Positions 12,901 through 22,828 of a DNA stretch of 64,000 nt are shown here, piece by piece (position 1 is the stretch's first letter; every line of letters begins with the position of its first letter). Source of the DNA: Rhyacophila brunnea (lineage: Eukaryota > Arthropoda > Insecta > Trichoptera > Rhyacophilidae); assembly GCA_022495005.1 (NCBI GenBank), contig JAGYXB010001416.1:1-64000 (forward strand), given 5' to 3'. Below the pieces are notes generated by a model that saw nothing but the letters and a program-made list of their open reading frames with translations, was not told the DNA's origin and did no database searches. The translations under genes and the position numbers were made by a program.

Positions 12901-15900
12901 TACGTTATATAACTAATACAACATACTGTTTTTTTCTATGAATAAAAAAGACTGGAAGGAACATATTGTGTCACGGCAATCAAGAAAGACCGGAAAATAT
13001 GGCCAACAATGCATGATACACAAACATAAAATACACAAAATTACCTATTTAAGTTTACCGCACACGTGCAGACCACACGATATTTGTTTTCGCAAAGTCA
13101 TCGCTTTCCAAAATGGCGAATTTGGTTGCCAGTTTTTATGGCGATGAATCAGTATGTTCCTTCCTGTCTTTTTTTATTCGTAGGTTTGTTTACTATGTAC
13201 ACCAAGAAATTTCCATTTATAAAATCCAAAATGAGTTTTGGAATATAATGCAACTAAAACTAGAAAAATTCTATCATGGGTGTTTACTTCTTGAATTAGT
13301 TGACCCGAGAAACAACAGGTCCATTCCACTACGTGAACCACAGTGGATATTATGCAGGGTCCACATTGGCAACATGTCGCCGGCAACCTCGTTAAATTTT
13401 ACGATAAGTATGATAATTATCGTAAAATTTCTTAAGCCATTATGATAATTATCGTAAAATTTATCGAGGTTGTCGCGCGACATGTTGCCAGTGTGGACCC
13501 GGCATTAGATGCACAAAACTTGAATAAAATATATTATAAATAAAATTTAAAAAGTACAATATAATTAATTGCGTCGACAGCCCTGGCGTCGCCCGCCAGT
13601 CGGATGATCTAATAAAAAAATAATGTATCTAGTGACTGTATGTTAATAATTATTTTTAGGCACTCATGATATAAATTATTTCGCCCATTGCCTTTACATG
13701 CAATAATGGTTCTACCTACCACTTGTTTCACTAGTATAAAAGTGAAGTTGCGCAGTCAATAAAAAGTCACTTTCTTTTTATAATAGGCAGACACTAAATT
13801 TTACGTTTTAAAAAATATGCATTAGAATTAAACAATACCTATTATTTTTAATACGTAGGTCCTAAACATTACAAATAAACACTATTCATTATTAATGTTT
13901 TTTGGATAGCACATGAAATAAAAATGTAGGTAGATATGCATTTCAACATCCTTCGTATGTTTAATTCTCGGACAATTTCAGGTTAAAAAGTTATTAATAT
14001 ATTATTAAGTTTATATTGTGGCAACCACATAATTGAAAATGTCACCATCATATTGGTTGCAATACTTTCTCCCAAACAGTTGATTAACAAATTGAATTTA
14101 GTAACATTTACGTACCTACCTATATTAGAAGATATTATTTTTTGGTCACCCCATTCTGTCTTCACGTCGACCGTGTTTATGATTTAAATTTAATTTAGAG
14201 ACCATTTACATTTGACACAAGCATTGTCGGCGACCTTTGTATATTGCTAGTAGACCAACAATTCCGGACCACATATAAAAAAATCATATTTTCAATTCTC
14301 AAGGGCAATTCTGTAGAGCTTACCCTTAAATAGCTTACCAATTTATATGGGCCGCCGCAGACGTCTTGAAATTATGAGAAACAAACTTCATATAAAAAAA
14401 GTTTTCGATTCACGCGAACGTAATCCATACAATATGTGAAGCGAAACGAGATGTCGCTTATTTTTTTAAACCTTCGAGACAATTGTACGATAGATGTCGT
14501 TGGGCATATTGAATATATTATTATGTGATTATATTATTTAATATGTCAATATAAAATTTAAAAATATTTTTCTTAAGAAGGTAGACTTTAAATAATCGCC
14601 TAGTATGGAGTCTTCGCCACTGGTATAAACGGTATCCATGGCAACCAAAATAATATATAAACTCAACGGGTATCGAACATATTGAAATGAAGTAAACTGA
14701 TTACTTTTTTTTACTAAGAATACAGACCATATAATATGAATTTTAAACTGATTTTTACTTTCTTTTTTCAATTCATCACTTGGTGTCAATCTACTCCAAA
14801 TGAGGAGCCAACACTGATTTAGAAGAAAAAAAGAAAAGAAGATTGTAATTACGTGTGTTACTGTTAACATATATTATTTACTTCTTAATTGAAAATGCCC
14901 ACCAAGATGAGAGGATAATAATTATAAATCAATTGTGGACAAGATAGAAAAAAATATTTACAATTAACAAGTCATTTTGTACTGCAGGTGAATTTGTAGC
15001 AAATGTCACATTCACACCCAATAATTAATTCCTCGATTTGCCAAGCCCGCACTAAGAAGTATAAAACTCATATCGACCATTGGCGTTGCAAGCATAAAGC
15101 AAGCTGTATTTCATTCAAGGTTCTTGGTTCGATCCCCAGTCAAATCAAAATTTATATATAGTATTTATATTACAAAAATATACAAATCGCTGCATGTCAA
15201 CAGCACTTTTTAAATCTATGTAACTACTTTTAAGCTAATGTGTTGAATTTGCTATGTTAATTTTTCTACAGTACCTAATTTATTATAACCTTAATATGTG
15301 TTGATAATATAAAAGTATAAACGTTGAAAAACGCATTTTTAAAATAAGCCTGTTTTACAAATACAATGAAACATAAATAGATGATAATTGGAATTCATAT
15401 AAACATACCCCCCAATACACTACATTTTGATGTAGGGGCTTGAATGTGTATTTTTTTTATAAACACACATTATAGACGTGCAATAGTCTATTGCAACCTT
15501 CAAATACACCAATATTGAATAAGCGTCAGTGCACAAACCTAGAGCAGAACAAGCTTAGAATGATGTATTCTTGAGACGTGTTTAAGTTTATCCCATATTT
15601 TTCCACATTTGAGATTGGTTGCCCGTTACTCCACACCCGCTAGGTATTTCAGTTCCCATTAATTCTTTGTTTCCTGGAAACATCACTATATAAATGGAAA
15701 ACCACGCAATGAACGTTATTAAGTTATATCTTTTAAATTGTAAGTTACCATTTTCGCTTCTATTTTCATATTATGGGCCTCCATTTTGCGTAGTAACTTT
15801 TTAGAATAGTGTTTTTAGCCATTCGATAAAAATTTTGATGCATGCTAGGGAAACATACAAACATTGAAAAAATAACACGTGAATTGGACGTTTTTGTCCT

Positions 15901-18900
15901 CAGCTCCACTACACTGCGGACGTAACATAATACATTATTAATATATCTACATATTTAATTGTATTAATGAGTAATGACGTTGATAATCGTATTACATTAT
16001 ACACAATCTTAAGTGGGATCTCAATTTTCAATACAAAAATATCAATTATAATGTCACAATGTAATCCATGGATGAATAATAATATTATACTGATTAAATT
16101 ATTAAGCCGTGGATTATTATATATTATAATATAATATATTATGTGTCCAGATAAAGCGGATATTATATTATAGGTACATACTTACCAAGGTGACTCGAAA
16201 GATCAAATTAATGATCCACGATTACATGATTACGCAGCGGCGATTTTCTTTGACGCAGACGACGCTGATGGGACCAATACTGAATAACGGGTCGGAATGT
16301 TGGACCCTCGTCAGCGTGCACTCGATATGTGTTTTATTTGAAAGGAAGGTCCTGAGTAGGATGTAATATTATAAGCTCATACTAGAATGAGGAAAATTGC
16401 ATATTCGACATAACCTAAAGCACTACAACCTCTACTTAGAATAATGTAGGTATCTCCGTATTCGTAAAACTTGGTAGACTCCGATGGGCAGGCTGTGTAC
16501 CAAGAATGGACAGTGCTCAACCGTGGGGATCCTGGATACCAGACCGGGTGGAGGCTGTTAAGATCCTACATAAATAGTGCACATTAAACTTTGTCAGTCA
16601 TCCTTATTAGTCTTCTAATCTAATGGATTAGGTTTTCTACTATTCCATTTGAGTCATTTTTGCGACCCTGGTTTCGCCTTTTGGCATCTTCAGACGCTGT
16701 GTATACTCACCAAAGGCAAACACAGACCGACAACGAACACTCTTAACTCTGACTTATATAATAATTAATCAATACGATAAAGTAGGTATAAACTCTATTA
16801 CCTACATATCAAGTCAAGGGTCACAATAAAAAACATAATAAACAAATTATGAATAGTTGAAGTGTTAGTAAAAAACCCTTATCTTATTAATACCTAATAA
16901 TACACTCGATAAGCATATTATAATAAATCGTCAAAACCTAATAATAGATCATTAGTAGGTACTTATAAACAATAAAAATACTACACTCAAGAGGTATAAA
17001 ATCGTCAATTCTAGGAACAATGGTAACGTATTGGAGTTAACTAATGAGATATTAAAATTTAAATGCAAATTCCATCAAGTACCTTCGGTCGATAGTGTTA
17101 ATATTATTTGTTTTCGTTGAACTAAAAATACACATTGCAAATGGTGCTGGTTACTTTTAAAAATTCAAACCCTGCCCAAACTAAACCGTTAAGTTTAAGA
17201 ATGCTGTGCGCGATCCGACAAAAATAGTATACATACACCTTTTCAGTCATTGTTTTCGGATGTGTTGAGAAGTTTTTTTTTTAAATTCATTAAGCCCTAC
17301 CTAGCCCATAAAAAATATTATTCTATCTGTAAAATATCTACAATTTTGTATGATTTAATGGCATAATTTTAAATATTTTATAGATAGACGTATGTATATT
17401 TTTTGACTATTATCTATCGAGGCTTGATTTATGTAGGGTTTATTTGAATGTTAAAAACTAACCAACACTATCTGCAATTTGTAGTCTTAGTTCAATAAAA
17501 CACACACATATGACTGACATTGTGTGCACTATTTAATATATCGGATCTTAATAGCTTACCTTCACCCTTCGCCACTGATAGGAGGAGATGGACGAAGTTC
17601 TTGCAGGAGACTAGAACCTGCCTTGGGTTGTTGGGCCACTTACGGTGATGATGGTTGGACTGAATATTCAGTGATTAATATAATTATTTTTGTGTTCAGG
17701 CTCTACTAGGATCCTCAACGTTAGTCATGGGTTTGGCAATGGGGGCGATGGGTGCTCAGCAAGTCTTCCCATCAGAAACTTCACCAGTTCCGCCCATAGC
17801 GCTTGGAGTCAGCGTCTTCTGTTTCAGCATTGGACTCGGATCAATTCTTTTAGTCGTAATGGCAGAAATATTCACGGACGAGGTATTATCTTATATTATC
17901 TACTAATGCTTTGCTAACGTAACCCCACGACTAATAAATCTTTCTCCTTTTTACTAATGTATTTGTTTTTTAGAACAGAGGCGTCGGTGGAATACTATTA
18001 CTGGTGACTATCTGGATCACAAACTTCATTATTCTGCAATTCTTTGGACAAGCCGTTGAGGTAAAAACACATTTCCCCCCACTAAGTAATTTAAATTATT
18101 TCAAGAAAAATGGGTAGGTATATTATAATATTATATTATTATGCCTGACTGAATATTTTTTTTTGTAAATCCCCGGAAACTATTACACAATTTTTACTAA
18201 AATATCTAACAAAACACACATCTTTTATATTCCGGGTGAGTGCTCTATTAAGCTACCGATTCAACTTGTTCTTCTTGTGAATAATTACCTAATAACTGTG
18301 CTATCGGAAGTCTTTCAAATTCCGTCATATGCTACTATCTTCGCAATTTAACTAATTTTATTTAACGATTTTACTGACAAGATTGCATCAGTGGGTCTGT
18401 CCTATACACAAGGCGGCTATCGATGGTAGTTCATTATATTTATGTATCATAATTGTTACACGAAGTTAGCCGTCTAAACTGTCAAAACTGTCTATCTCGC
18501 TCTTAAGGTTAACACAATCAAGAGAGGGGCTGTTAAAACATACCACTCTGTTCACAGTTTTTAATATTTTTTGTTTGGACTTTTGATTTTTGCATTAATT
18601 ATTATTCTTTAAATTGTCTTGAATTTGTAATTTCTAATAGTCACTACATGTAAATAAATAAATTTGAAATTTAAATTGAAAAGCATGGTTGTATGATATA
18701 CACAAGTAGGGCTGTCAAAAAATACTTTAAAAGATACTTTCTTTCGATGGCGATACCATGTATACATATTTTTTCCGTATGAAAAAAGTAACATTTTTTA
18801 ATGAACATAAATAATTTTGAAAACAGTTCGGTCATTTTTTCTGGGTGTCCATTTGGAAAAAATACCGTATTATAATATCGTATTATTGATTTTTTACCAC

Positions 18901-19341
18901 CGCACTTGCACGAGTATTTTCAACCTGTCGTAACCACAAATGGTTATCGTGTACGTGTTATGTATTGAATAGCCCTAATTATTAGGACCATTATTCTGTG
19001 TCGTCCATTTGGGTGACAGTTACTTGATACGTGAGCGAAACACGTGATGAAAAGCAATCTTTACAATGTGATTATTTGATTTTATAAATTATCATGAATA
19101 CCTATTGTCACCAAGTAAAAGATGAATCTCTTGGAAATCATGTACAGAGGTTTTTGTTATTAATTCACAGGAATTCGGAGATTACGTCGTCTTCTTCTTC
19201 TTTGCCGTGATGTGTTTGTTTGGCGCCGTTTTCTGCATGATCTTCATACCGGAAACGAGAGGCCGCTCTCCACCGGAAGTGGTTGCCATCTTGTTAGGAG
19301 AGAAGGACGTCAACAAAATGGACGACATATCACATTCGTAA
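859..19341 (+). CDS. facilitated trehalose transporter (Tret1-like) / MFS sugar porter, C-terminal half
   Basis: Five coding exons (859-976, 11124-11341, 17700-17882, 17974-18060, 19171-19341) join in frame into about 258 residues and end at a TAA. They encode the end of the central cytoplasmic loop (EALKALTWLRGSS), TM7-TM12 and the C-terminal sugar-porter signature PETRGRS. Family members move trehalose or hexoses across the plasma membrane by facilitated diffusion. Intron phases are 1, 0, 0 and 0, and each junction has GT/AG ends. The N-terminal exons (TM1-6) are left of the window, so this is a 3' partial gene. Its two large introns (10.1 and 6.4 kb) are full of transposons. The exact substrate cannot be told from this half; a general sugar transporter is the alternative. 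Confidence 0.9.
1503..1754 (-). other. unidentified ORF of 83 codons
   Basis: It starts ATG in a good context (CATCAAAATGGC) and begins MAKELLFTIKPEDIHSV. I recognise no domain. It lies antisense in a transporter intron, so it may be a transposon or retrocopy fragment, or chance. Confidence 0.15.
2411..2570 (+). repeat. CTCGAAATGG-type MITE, left part
   Basis: It starts with GGACTCGAAATGGGC and contains GGAGCGCC, TTCTGGTTCATAAAATC and ATCGCTCCGTCTCGTG. The same ordered blocks recur at 39384-39566 and 39776-40025. The right end is missing here. Confidence 0.6.
2760..3113 (+). repeat. composite repeat fragments, ending in the right end of the CTCGAAATGG MITE
   Basis: Bases 2960-3040 (GGTACCGATTTGGGATTC then CAGAGACATCCCCAAACGGG) match 39235-39310. 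Bases 3045-3113 carry GCGCTCCGGTTCGTAA and TCCATTTCGAGCGCT, the right terminus of the MITE family at 39776-40025. The block at 2770-2880 is GC-richer and unidentified. Confidence 0.5.
3114..4440. other. intron sequence, no recognised gene
   Basis: A 92-codon open frame on the minus strand (3804-4082) lies in a locally GC-rich block around 3890-4010, but it resembles nothing I know. GTGCCGCCCC-like and CACCATACTTT strings near 4255-4320 suggest worn repeat DNA. Confidence 0.4.
5119..6462 (-). pseudogene. LINE reverse transcriptase, broken
   Basis: Motifs in order: ALITPIFKSGDKSVITNYRP (RT1), NQHGFFRRRSVETNLL, VPQGSHFGPFLFILYIND, then the catalytic box YVDDTKIY, then LNVNKCSSITFSR. The catalytic box reads YVDD rather than the usual YADD. 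A stop near 5781 and frame changes near 5565 separate the pieces. Confidence 0.85.
7281..7613 (-). pseudogene. LINE endonuclease N-terminus fragment
   Basis: It contains YYQNIRGVRKKTHDFLNSV and DIICLTESWL, the first conserved blocks of apurinic-type LINE endonucleases (the Asn of YYQN and the Glu of TESW). The frame breaks after this piece. Confidence 0.8.
7776..9230 (+). mobile_element. R1-like LINE, 5'-truncated reverse transcriptase and C-terminus
   Basis: It opens inside the RT domain (FDSASWPLILKNLR), then has GCPQGSVLRPLLWNVLFDDL, the catalytic box AYADDALLL, and the R1-type tail AYRTTSTDALPVLAGILPLD. The frame has an in-frame TAG at 8154 and a TGA at 8802, after which the Cys/His-rich C-terminus continues in another frame (CPCGGKIQDANHILWECLSM). 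The element is inactive. Minus-strand 3' fragments of the same family lie at 245-775 and 27663-27930. Confidence 0.85.
9231..9445 (+). repeat. probable 3' UTR of the R1-like LINE
   Basis: GC-richer non-coding sequence directly after the LINE ORF (CTCCCTGGCACTTTGC to GGTACGGGGCGGGTTTGG). No open frame. Assigned by adjacency only. Confidence 0.4.
9768..10473 (-). pseudogene. LINE ORF1-like fragment with PHD-type finger and coiled coil
   Basis: The minus strand first encodes a Cys/His finger (AMPCAKFNCAL, then LECSICKSTFHQQCTGLP) typical of the PHD domain at the start of insect LINE ORF1 proteins. After a break come a charged coiled coil (KKFKEFVNKINKITNLETQL) and the conserved ORF1 core QWDRLLNVEIIEIPERKDED. 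The matching ORF2 is not adjacent on this strand. Confidence 0.7.
10480..11123. other. intron sequence, poly-C tract
   Basis: No gene seen before the exon at 11124. A run of 14 or more C lies near 10851-10864, a slippage-prone tract. Confidence 0.5.
11124..11341 (+). CDS. transporter exon: TM7-TM8
   Basis: It follows a TTGTTCTTTAG acceptor and ends GAAAG|GTACCC, phase 0. It encodes KDRAAVKAFW, the TM7 segment AAVQSFCGIMAVHAYAETIF (the family QQxSGIN-type motif degenerated to QSFCGIM) and TM8, ending in GDRAPRK. The basic stretch after TM8 is typical of MFS porters. Confidence 0.88.
12314..14325 (+). mobile_element. piggyBac-like non-autonomous element, copy 1 (2,012 bp)
   Basis: It is bounded by TTAA on both sides (12310-12313 and 14326-14329). 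The left end is GAGGGGGCTCAAG; the right end reads GGGTAAGCTCTACAG on the other strand. It is closely similar to 42401-44337, with most divergence in the last few hundred bases. No transposase is visible. A hairpin lies at 13357-13500. Confidence 0.7.
13357..13500. repeat. internal hairpin of the piggyBac-like element, copy 1
   Basis: The inverted arms begin GGGTCCACATTGGCAACATG and end with the inverse of GGGTCCACACTGGCAACATG. It may be a small MITE nested in the larger element. Relative to copy 2 it carries a 32-bp internal duplication around ATGATAATTATCGTAAAATT. Confidence 0.7.
14631..16235. other. intron sequence, no recognised gene
   Basis: AT-rich DNA. Bases 15570-15610 (GTGTTTAAGTTTATCCCATA) recur near 38500, so this is partly an old repeat. 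Bases 15105-15145 contain a GGTTCGATCCCC string like a tRNA B box, without a tRNA around it. Confidence 0.4.
16240..16535 (+). mobile_element. RTE-like LINE C-terminal relic
   Basis: The plus strand shows NNGSECWTL, then FERKVLSRM, then LVRLRWAGCVPRMDSAQ in broken frames. These are the C-terminal landmarks (YGxExW, FERKILRxI, LRWxGHVxRM) also seen in the LINE at 53875-55690. Confidence 0.6.
16540..17575 (+). mobile_element. CAGTGGCGAAGGGTGG-family hAT-like MITE, split by another repeat
   Basis: The left part (16540-16600) has GGGTGGAGGCTGTTAAGATCC. The right part (17110-17575) ends CACCCTTCGCCACTG. Both match the unsplit copies at 34343-34935 and 63152-63689. The block between them is a copy of the repeat at 25663-26345. 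Confidence 0.65.
16600..17108 (+). repeat. long-TIR repeat inserted in a MITE
   Basis: It begins TTCTAATCTAATGGATTAGG and carries GGCATCTTCAGACGC and CATCAAGTACCTTCGGTCGA, in the same order as at 25663-26345 and 26270-27070. Its ends coincide with the break in the flanking MITE. Confidence 0.6.
17700..17882 (+). CDS. transporter exon: TM9-TM10
   Basis: It follows a TTTTGTGTTCAG acceptor; 61 codons, phase 0 at both ends, donor GAG|GTATTA. It encodes two hydrophobic helices and ends in MAEIFTDE, matching the family E-I-F-P motif after TM10. The acceptor lies about 125 bp past the end of a MITE (17575), so that insertion stops just short of the exon. Confidence 0.88.
17974..18060 (+). CDS. transporter exon: TM11
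   Basis: 29 codons, phase 0-0, acceptor TTTTTTAG, donor GAG|GTAAAA. It encodes NRGVGGILLLVTIWITNFII and the rest of TM11. The NRG start corresponds to the conserved R-G that follows E-I-F-P in sugar porters. Confidence 0.88.
18061..19170. other. transporter intron, nothing recognised
   Basis: AT-rich, with short low-complexity tracts and no coding or repeat family that I could pair with another part of the window. Confidence 0.5.
19171..19341 (+). CDS. transporter terminal exon: TM12 and C-tail
   Basis: It begins after TTAATTCACAG and ends at TAA (19339-19341). It encodes a Phe-rich TM12 (VVFFFFAVMCLFGAVFCMIF), then IPETRGRSPPEV, the diagnostic PET(K/R)G motif, and a short polar tail. Confidence 0.92.
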   Translation, partial: EFGDYVVFFFFAVMCLFGAVFCMIFIPETRGRSPPEVVAILLGEKDVNKMDDISHS

Positions 19342-19417
19342 ATCTATAGCAGCTAATCCGTGATGTGAACATTTACTTATGTAGTTAACCAATTGTTATT
19401 GTTTAGGTGATTTCAAA

Positions 19418-19423
19418 AATAAA
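19418..19423 (+). promoter_or_regulatory. candidate polyadenylation signal of the transporter
   Basis: An AATAAA hexamer about 77 bases after the stop codon, in AT-rich sequence. The position fits an insect 3' UTR, but AATAAA is common by chance at this base composition. Confidence 0.45.
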
Positions 19424-19644
19424 ATAACATAGGTAGCATATTTAATTTTTTGAAATCAAAATATTTCATTCACTCTCTCCCATTCACTTTAAACAACTAA
19501 TACCAGAAACAAAAACCTATTACTGGCCTAATAGTGGACCGGAAAATGTCAGTCCACATTATTAGTCCAATCGCCCTAAAATAAAATTTTAGAATATTTA
19601 TATTATGTAATAGGTAAGTGTCTGTTCGTTTCTGTTTGTGACAT

Positions 19645-19702
19645 TTGAGTTGCGCACATCGCTCACACCTCGCCGAACGCTGTCCACTCAGGCCTTACAC
19701 TA
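19645..19702 (+). repeat. half of the TACGTCCTGAGTGG-type MITE
   Basis: TTTGAGTTGCGCACATCGCT then CGCCGAACGCTGTCCACTCA matches the right arm of the hairpin MITE at 33090-33272. The left arm is absent. Confidence 0.55.
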
Positions 19703-21337
19703 AGAATTTATACATATTGTTCGATTAATACATACATTGAGGCCTGGAATGATTTACTCAAATCGATTTGAGTTCATTTGATAGTCGAGACGCAAGGCTA
19801 AGCTCTCGATAAATTGTTGTTAAAAAACTAATCACAATGTAAGGTTTCCTGGTGCTATTTTGATATTTTTACCCTGATTCCTTCCTTCCTCAATATTCTT
19901 GACTTGTTGCATCGGTCGTCATTATCAAATGATAATGTGGTATGTTGTATTGTTATAGATATACCATCAAAAATCGTCAGGCGTTCGAATTTAGAACTGA
20001 ACTCATTACAGTATAAAAAATACTGAATGCTATGTCAAATGTTAGCAGTTGGTGCCCTCACTCAGTGGAAAACTTATACTGGTGGACCTTATAGTTGTAT
20101 ACGTATGGTTGTTACAATGATACCTCTGGTTTAAAGAAATGTGTTTCAAATTCTTATGGGACAGCCTGACAAGATAGGATAGGCACCTAGATGTCGTGTG
20201 GGTTTTTAAGATTTTTTTATAACTACGACAAATTACTTTGATACAGTTTTTTGATGAGAAGCATATTAATTCTTTTTGGTAACATGGTTGAAATCGACCA
20301 AAATATTTGGTGCGTCCTTTCAAGAGCTTAAATTTTTAAACTAAGTATTATGATTATATGAAATAGAAGACAAAAATAACATTCAAAAATCGATGACGAA
20401 ATACAAATTATTGTTTTAAGCAATTGTGGTAATTCTATAACAATTAACGACCTACATAGAAAGGACAATTTTTTTAATAACCTTGAATTATTATTATTTA
20501 ACAATAAAACTTAATATAACTTGAAAAATAGTTAATAATAAAATATATAACGTTTTAACAGCAAAATGTAAATGAACACAAATAATAAAATTGTCAAAAC
20601 ATTCAAAAAATTAACTATTTAAAATAATTATAAATTAGTTATCTGGCTTAAGGCCAGATGAGGCATGGTCTAAAAAGATCGAGGCTAGGCGATGCGCTGA
20701 TTATGCAAATGACGCGTGCCGAACGAAATATAATTTGTCACAAAAATCCAACATGCGTCCTTTTAGTGTTATGTTTATTGTTATATTACTAATAATAATA
20801 GTATATTCATTGTCATGTTTTCTTTTTTAAGTACATACGTAAAGTTTTTTAGTCATCTTTACACGATTTAAGAATATTTTCATCCGACGCCATGATAAAA
20901 CAAATCGATGTGCGCACACTTCGACTATCGGTCTCCGATTGGCGAGTCCAGGCGACGAGTGAGAAATTTCGTCGCACCTACTGTTGAAAATTATTTGCCG
21001 TTTCACTGAAGTACACTCATAAAAATTGAGAAAAGAAATTTTAAAACAAACAAAATAAAAAAAAATAGTAAGATAGGTATCTACGTAATATGTAAATCTA
21101 TACCATTATACAAACAAATATATGTTAGGTACTTCAAATCAAATCAAATAATTTATTTTTTATCAACCGTGTTATTTAATCGTGATGTAGATAGTAGAAG
21201 ATAAATATTGGGAAACTTTGTTATATTTTCTAGGGCCGGATTTACCGTAGGGGCAAAGGCGAGCTTGAAAAATTAATTAAAAAAGTTTTGCAACAATAAA
21301 TTACGCGCTTCATAGGTGTACACTGCACGTAGTACAC
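19703..21337. other. intergenic DNA between convergent genes
   Basis: A 93-codon minus-strand open frame at 20042-20323 resembles no protein I know. The rest is AT-rich spacer. Confidence 0.4.
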
Positions 21338-22026
21338 CAGTGATTCTTAACCGGTGCACCGCTAGCTTGTTGCAAGTGCACCGCGAAAAAATGATAAAAA
21401 CAGAAAAACCCGCGAAATATTGAAAACCGAAAAAGTCATTCGCGAAATTATGAAAGCCGACGAAAGATCAAATGTGATTTCGATTTTGCCGAATCGGCTT
21501 TAACGAAAACATTGCCAAGGGAATTATTTCTGCTATAACAGAACATTTAACTTTATTGGAAGAAAATATTGCATTACAACATGTTATAGAAATTATTACT
21601 GGATACGAAATTCATTTGCCATGATTGATACATCGAGTTGTGAATTTTCGTACTAAGAATAAGAATAATTGGTCACATTGTCAACGGATCGTACTCTAAA
21701 AATTAAATTTTCTGAAATAACTGTGGAGGAATTTTGTATTTCTGTCCAAGACGAATATTCAGCTCTCTACATAAGGGTACTGAAAATCTTGTTACACTTT
21801 TCAATATTATATTTGTGTGAGCTCGGTTTCTCAACAATAACTAATATAAAAATTAAACTAGAAAAACTTACGAATGTATAATCTTTTCTTTAACTGTTAT
21901 ATAATCTGTTAAATTTGTAATAAAAGTTACGTCCGCATATTTTTCTTTGTTTTCTGACCATTTGTTTTTGTTGCACCGCAATTTTTTCTTATGACCAAAA
22001 GTTGACCGTGACTTCGAAAAGGTTAG
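21338..22026 (+). mobile_element. hAT element relic with transposase C-terminus
   Basis: It starts with a hAT-type terminus CAGTGATTCTTAACCGG. On plus, 21430-21880 encodes pieces of a ZBED-like hAT transposase: ITVEEFCISVQDEYSALYIR then YLCELGFSTITNIKIK, the C-terminal dimerisation motif. The right terminus is degraded. It is internally deleted and inactive. Confidence 0.7.
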
Positions 22027-22029
22027 TAG

Positions 22030-22625
22030 GTACACGATAGACACATGTGTAACATCATAATATGCGCCTCGATATTTTTTTTTTGCACACTGTTATTTTA
22101 GTAATATGACATTAACAACAAAATGGACAATTTTTATTGGATGAAAAAAATACTACTTCATAGTAATACGGGTGATTATAAATAATTTTATCAAGAAATA
22201 TTAAAGGTAAATTAAGCACAGTTGGCAGAGCCTACCAATCATGAACGACCAGCTAACCTTCCCTTATAGCCCATTGTTATGGCCAATTTAAAGGTTTACA
22301 TGCGAAATTGTAATTTTGTATAAAACATAGTATTAGTAGGATTAAAAAAAACTTAGCCTTTAAGTAAGTATGACAATTTAATTCGCGTACTGAATATATC
22401 TATTAATAGTGAGTAGGTATCACATTATCTACTACAGGTTTTTACAAATGCTTAAAATATTGAAAAAAAATATTTGATCCTTTACTTAGTAGGTTATAAG
22501 GTTTCTACCTTCTTTTAGTGCATTAATAATTATTTATTTTATATAAGCGAGAGAGACTTAACTGTATACGTTATTGAAAGGCGAAACGACTCAAATGTAA
22601 GTAAGTACCTATTACAAAACATCAA
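22030..22625. other. 3' flank of protease gene B
   Basis: AT-rich spacer between the hAT relic and the stop codon of gene B. No gene seen. Confidence 0.5.
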
Positions 22626-22828
22626 TTACAGTTCAATACCTATTATTTTTTTTATAAAACCTCTTAAAGAAAATGTTCTAGTAAAAAGTGTGTAGGTATC
22701 ATCGCTGCAGTCCTCATCTGCGTTCGGGCTCAAACTCACGACGCCTCTGAGGAACCAGATCTTGGTATTATCTAATGTGGTACTGACCACCAGTCCACTC
22801 CCACTGTCTCCTTTACAAAGTCCAGGTT
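22626..22828 (-). CDS. gene B terminal exon: catalytic Ser
   Basis: It contains EPGLCKGDSGSGLVV with the catalytic Ser, then WFLRGVVSLSPNADEDC, then a Thr/Phe-rich C-terminal helix, stop TAA. The acceptor follows TTGTTTTTCAG. Confidence 0.9.

Larger units (their letters stand above)
11773..14622 (+). mobile_element. hAT-type MITE interrupted by a piggyBac-like element
   Basis: The left end CAGTGGCGAAG is the inverse of the right end CTTCGCCACTG. It is flanked by GTATATAC (11765-11772) and GTATAAAC (14623-14630), an 8-bp target duplication with one difference. The middle is replaced by the TTAA element at 12314-14325. It sits in the transporter intron. Confidence 0.65.

Noticed and set aside
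13174..13483. overlapping ORFs inside the piggyBac-like element as transposase
   Set aside because: No DDE-type motifs. The frames run through a hairpin and read on both strands.
15105..15145. tRNA-like GGTTCGATCCCC string
   Set aside because: An isolated B-box-like string with no A box or cloverleaf around it.
20042..20323. 93-codon minus-strand ORF as a gene
   Set aside because: No domain recognised and low-complexity AT-rich coding. It may be worn transposon DNA, but I could not assign a family.
21321..22035. 8-bp target duplication TAGTACAC / TAGGTACAC around the hAT relic
   Set aside because: The flanks differ by an inserted base and the right terminus is degraded, so the match is not convincing.
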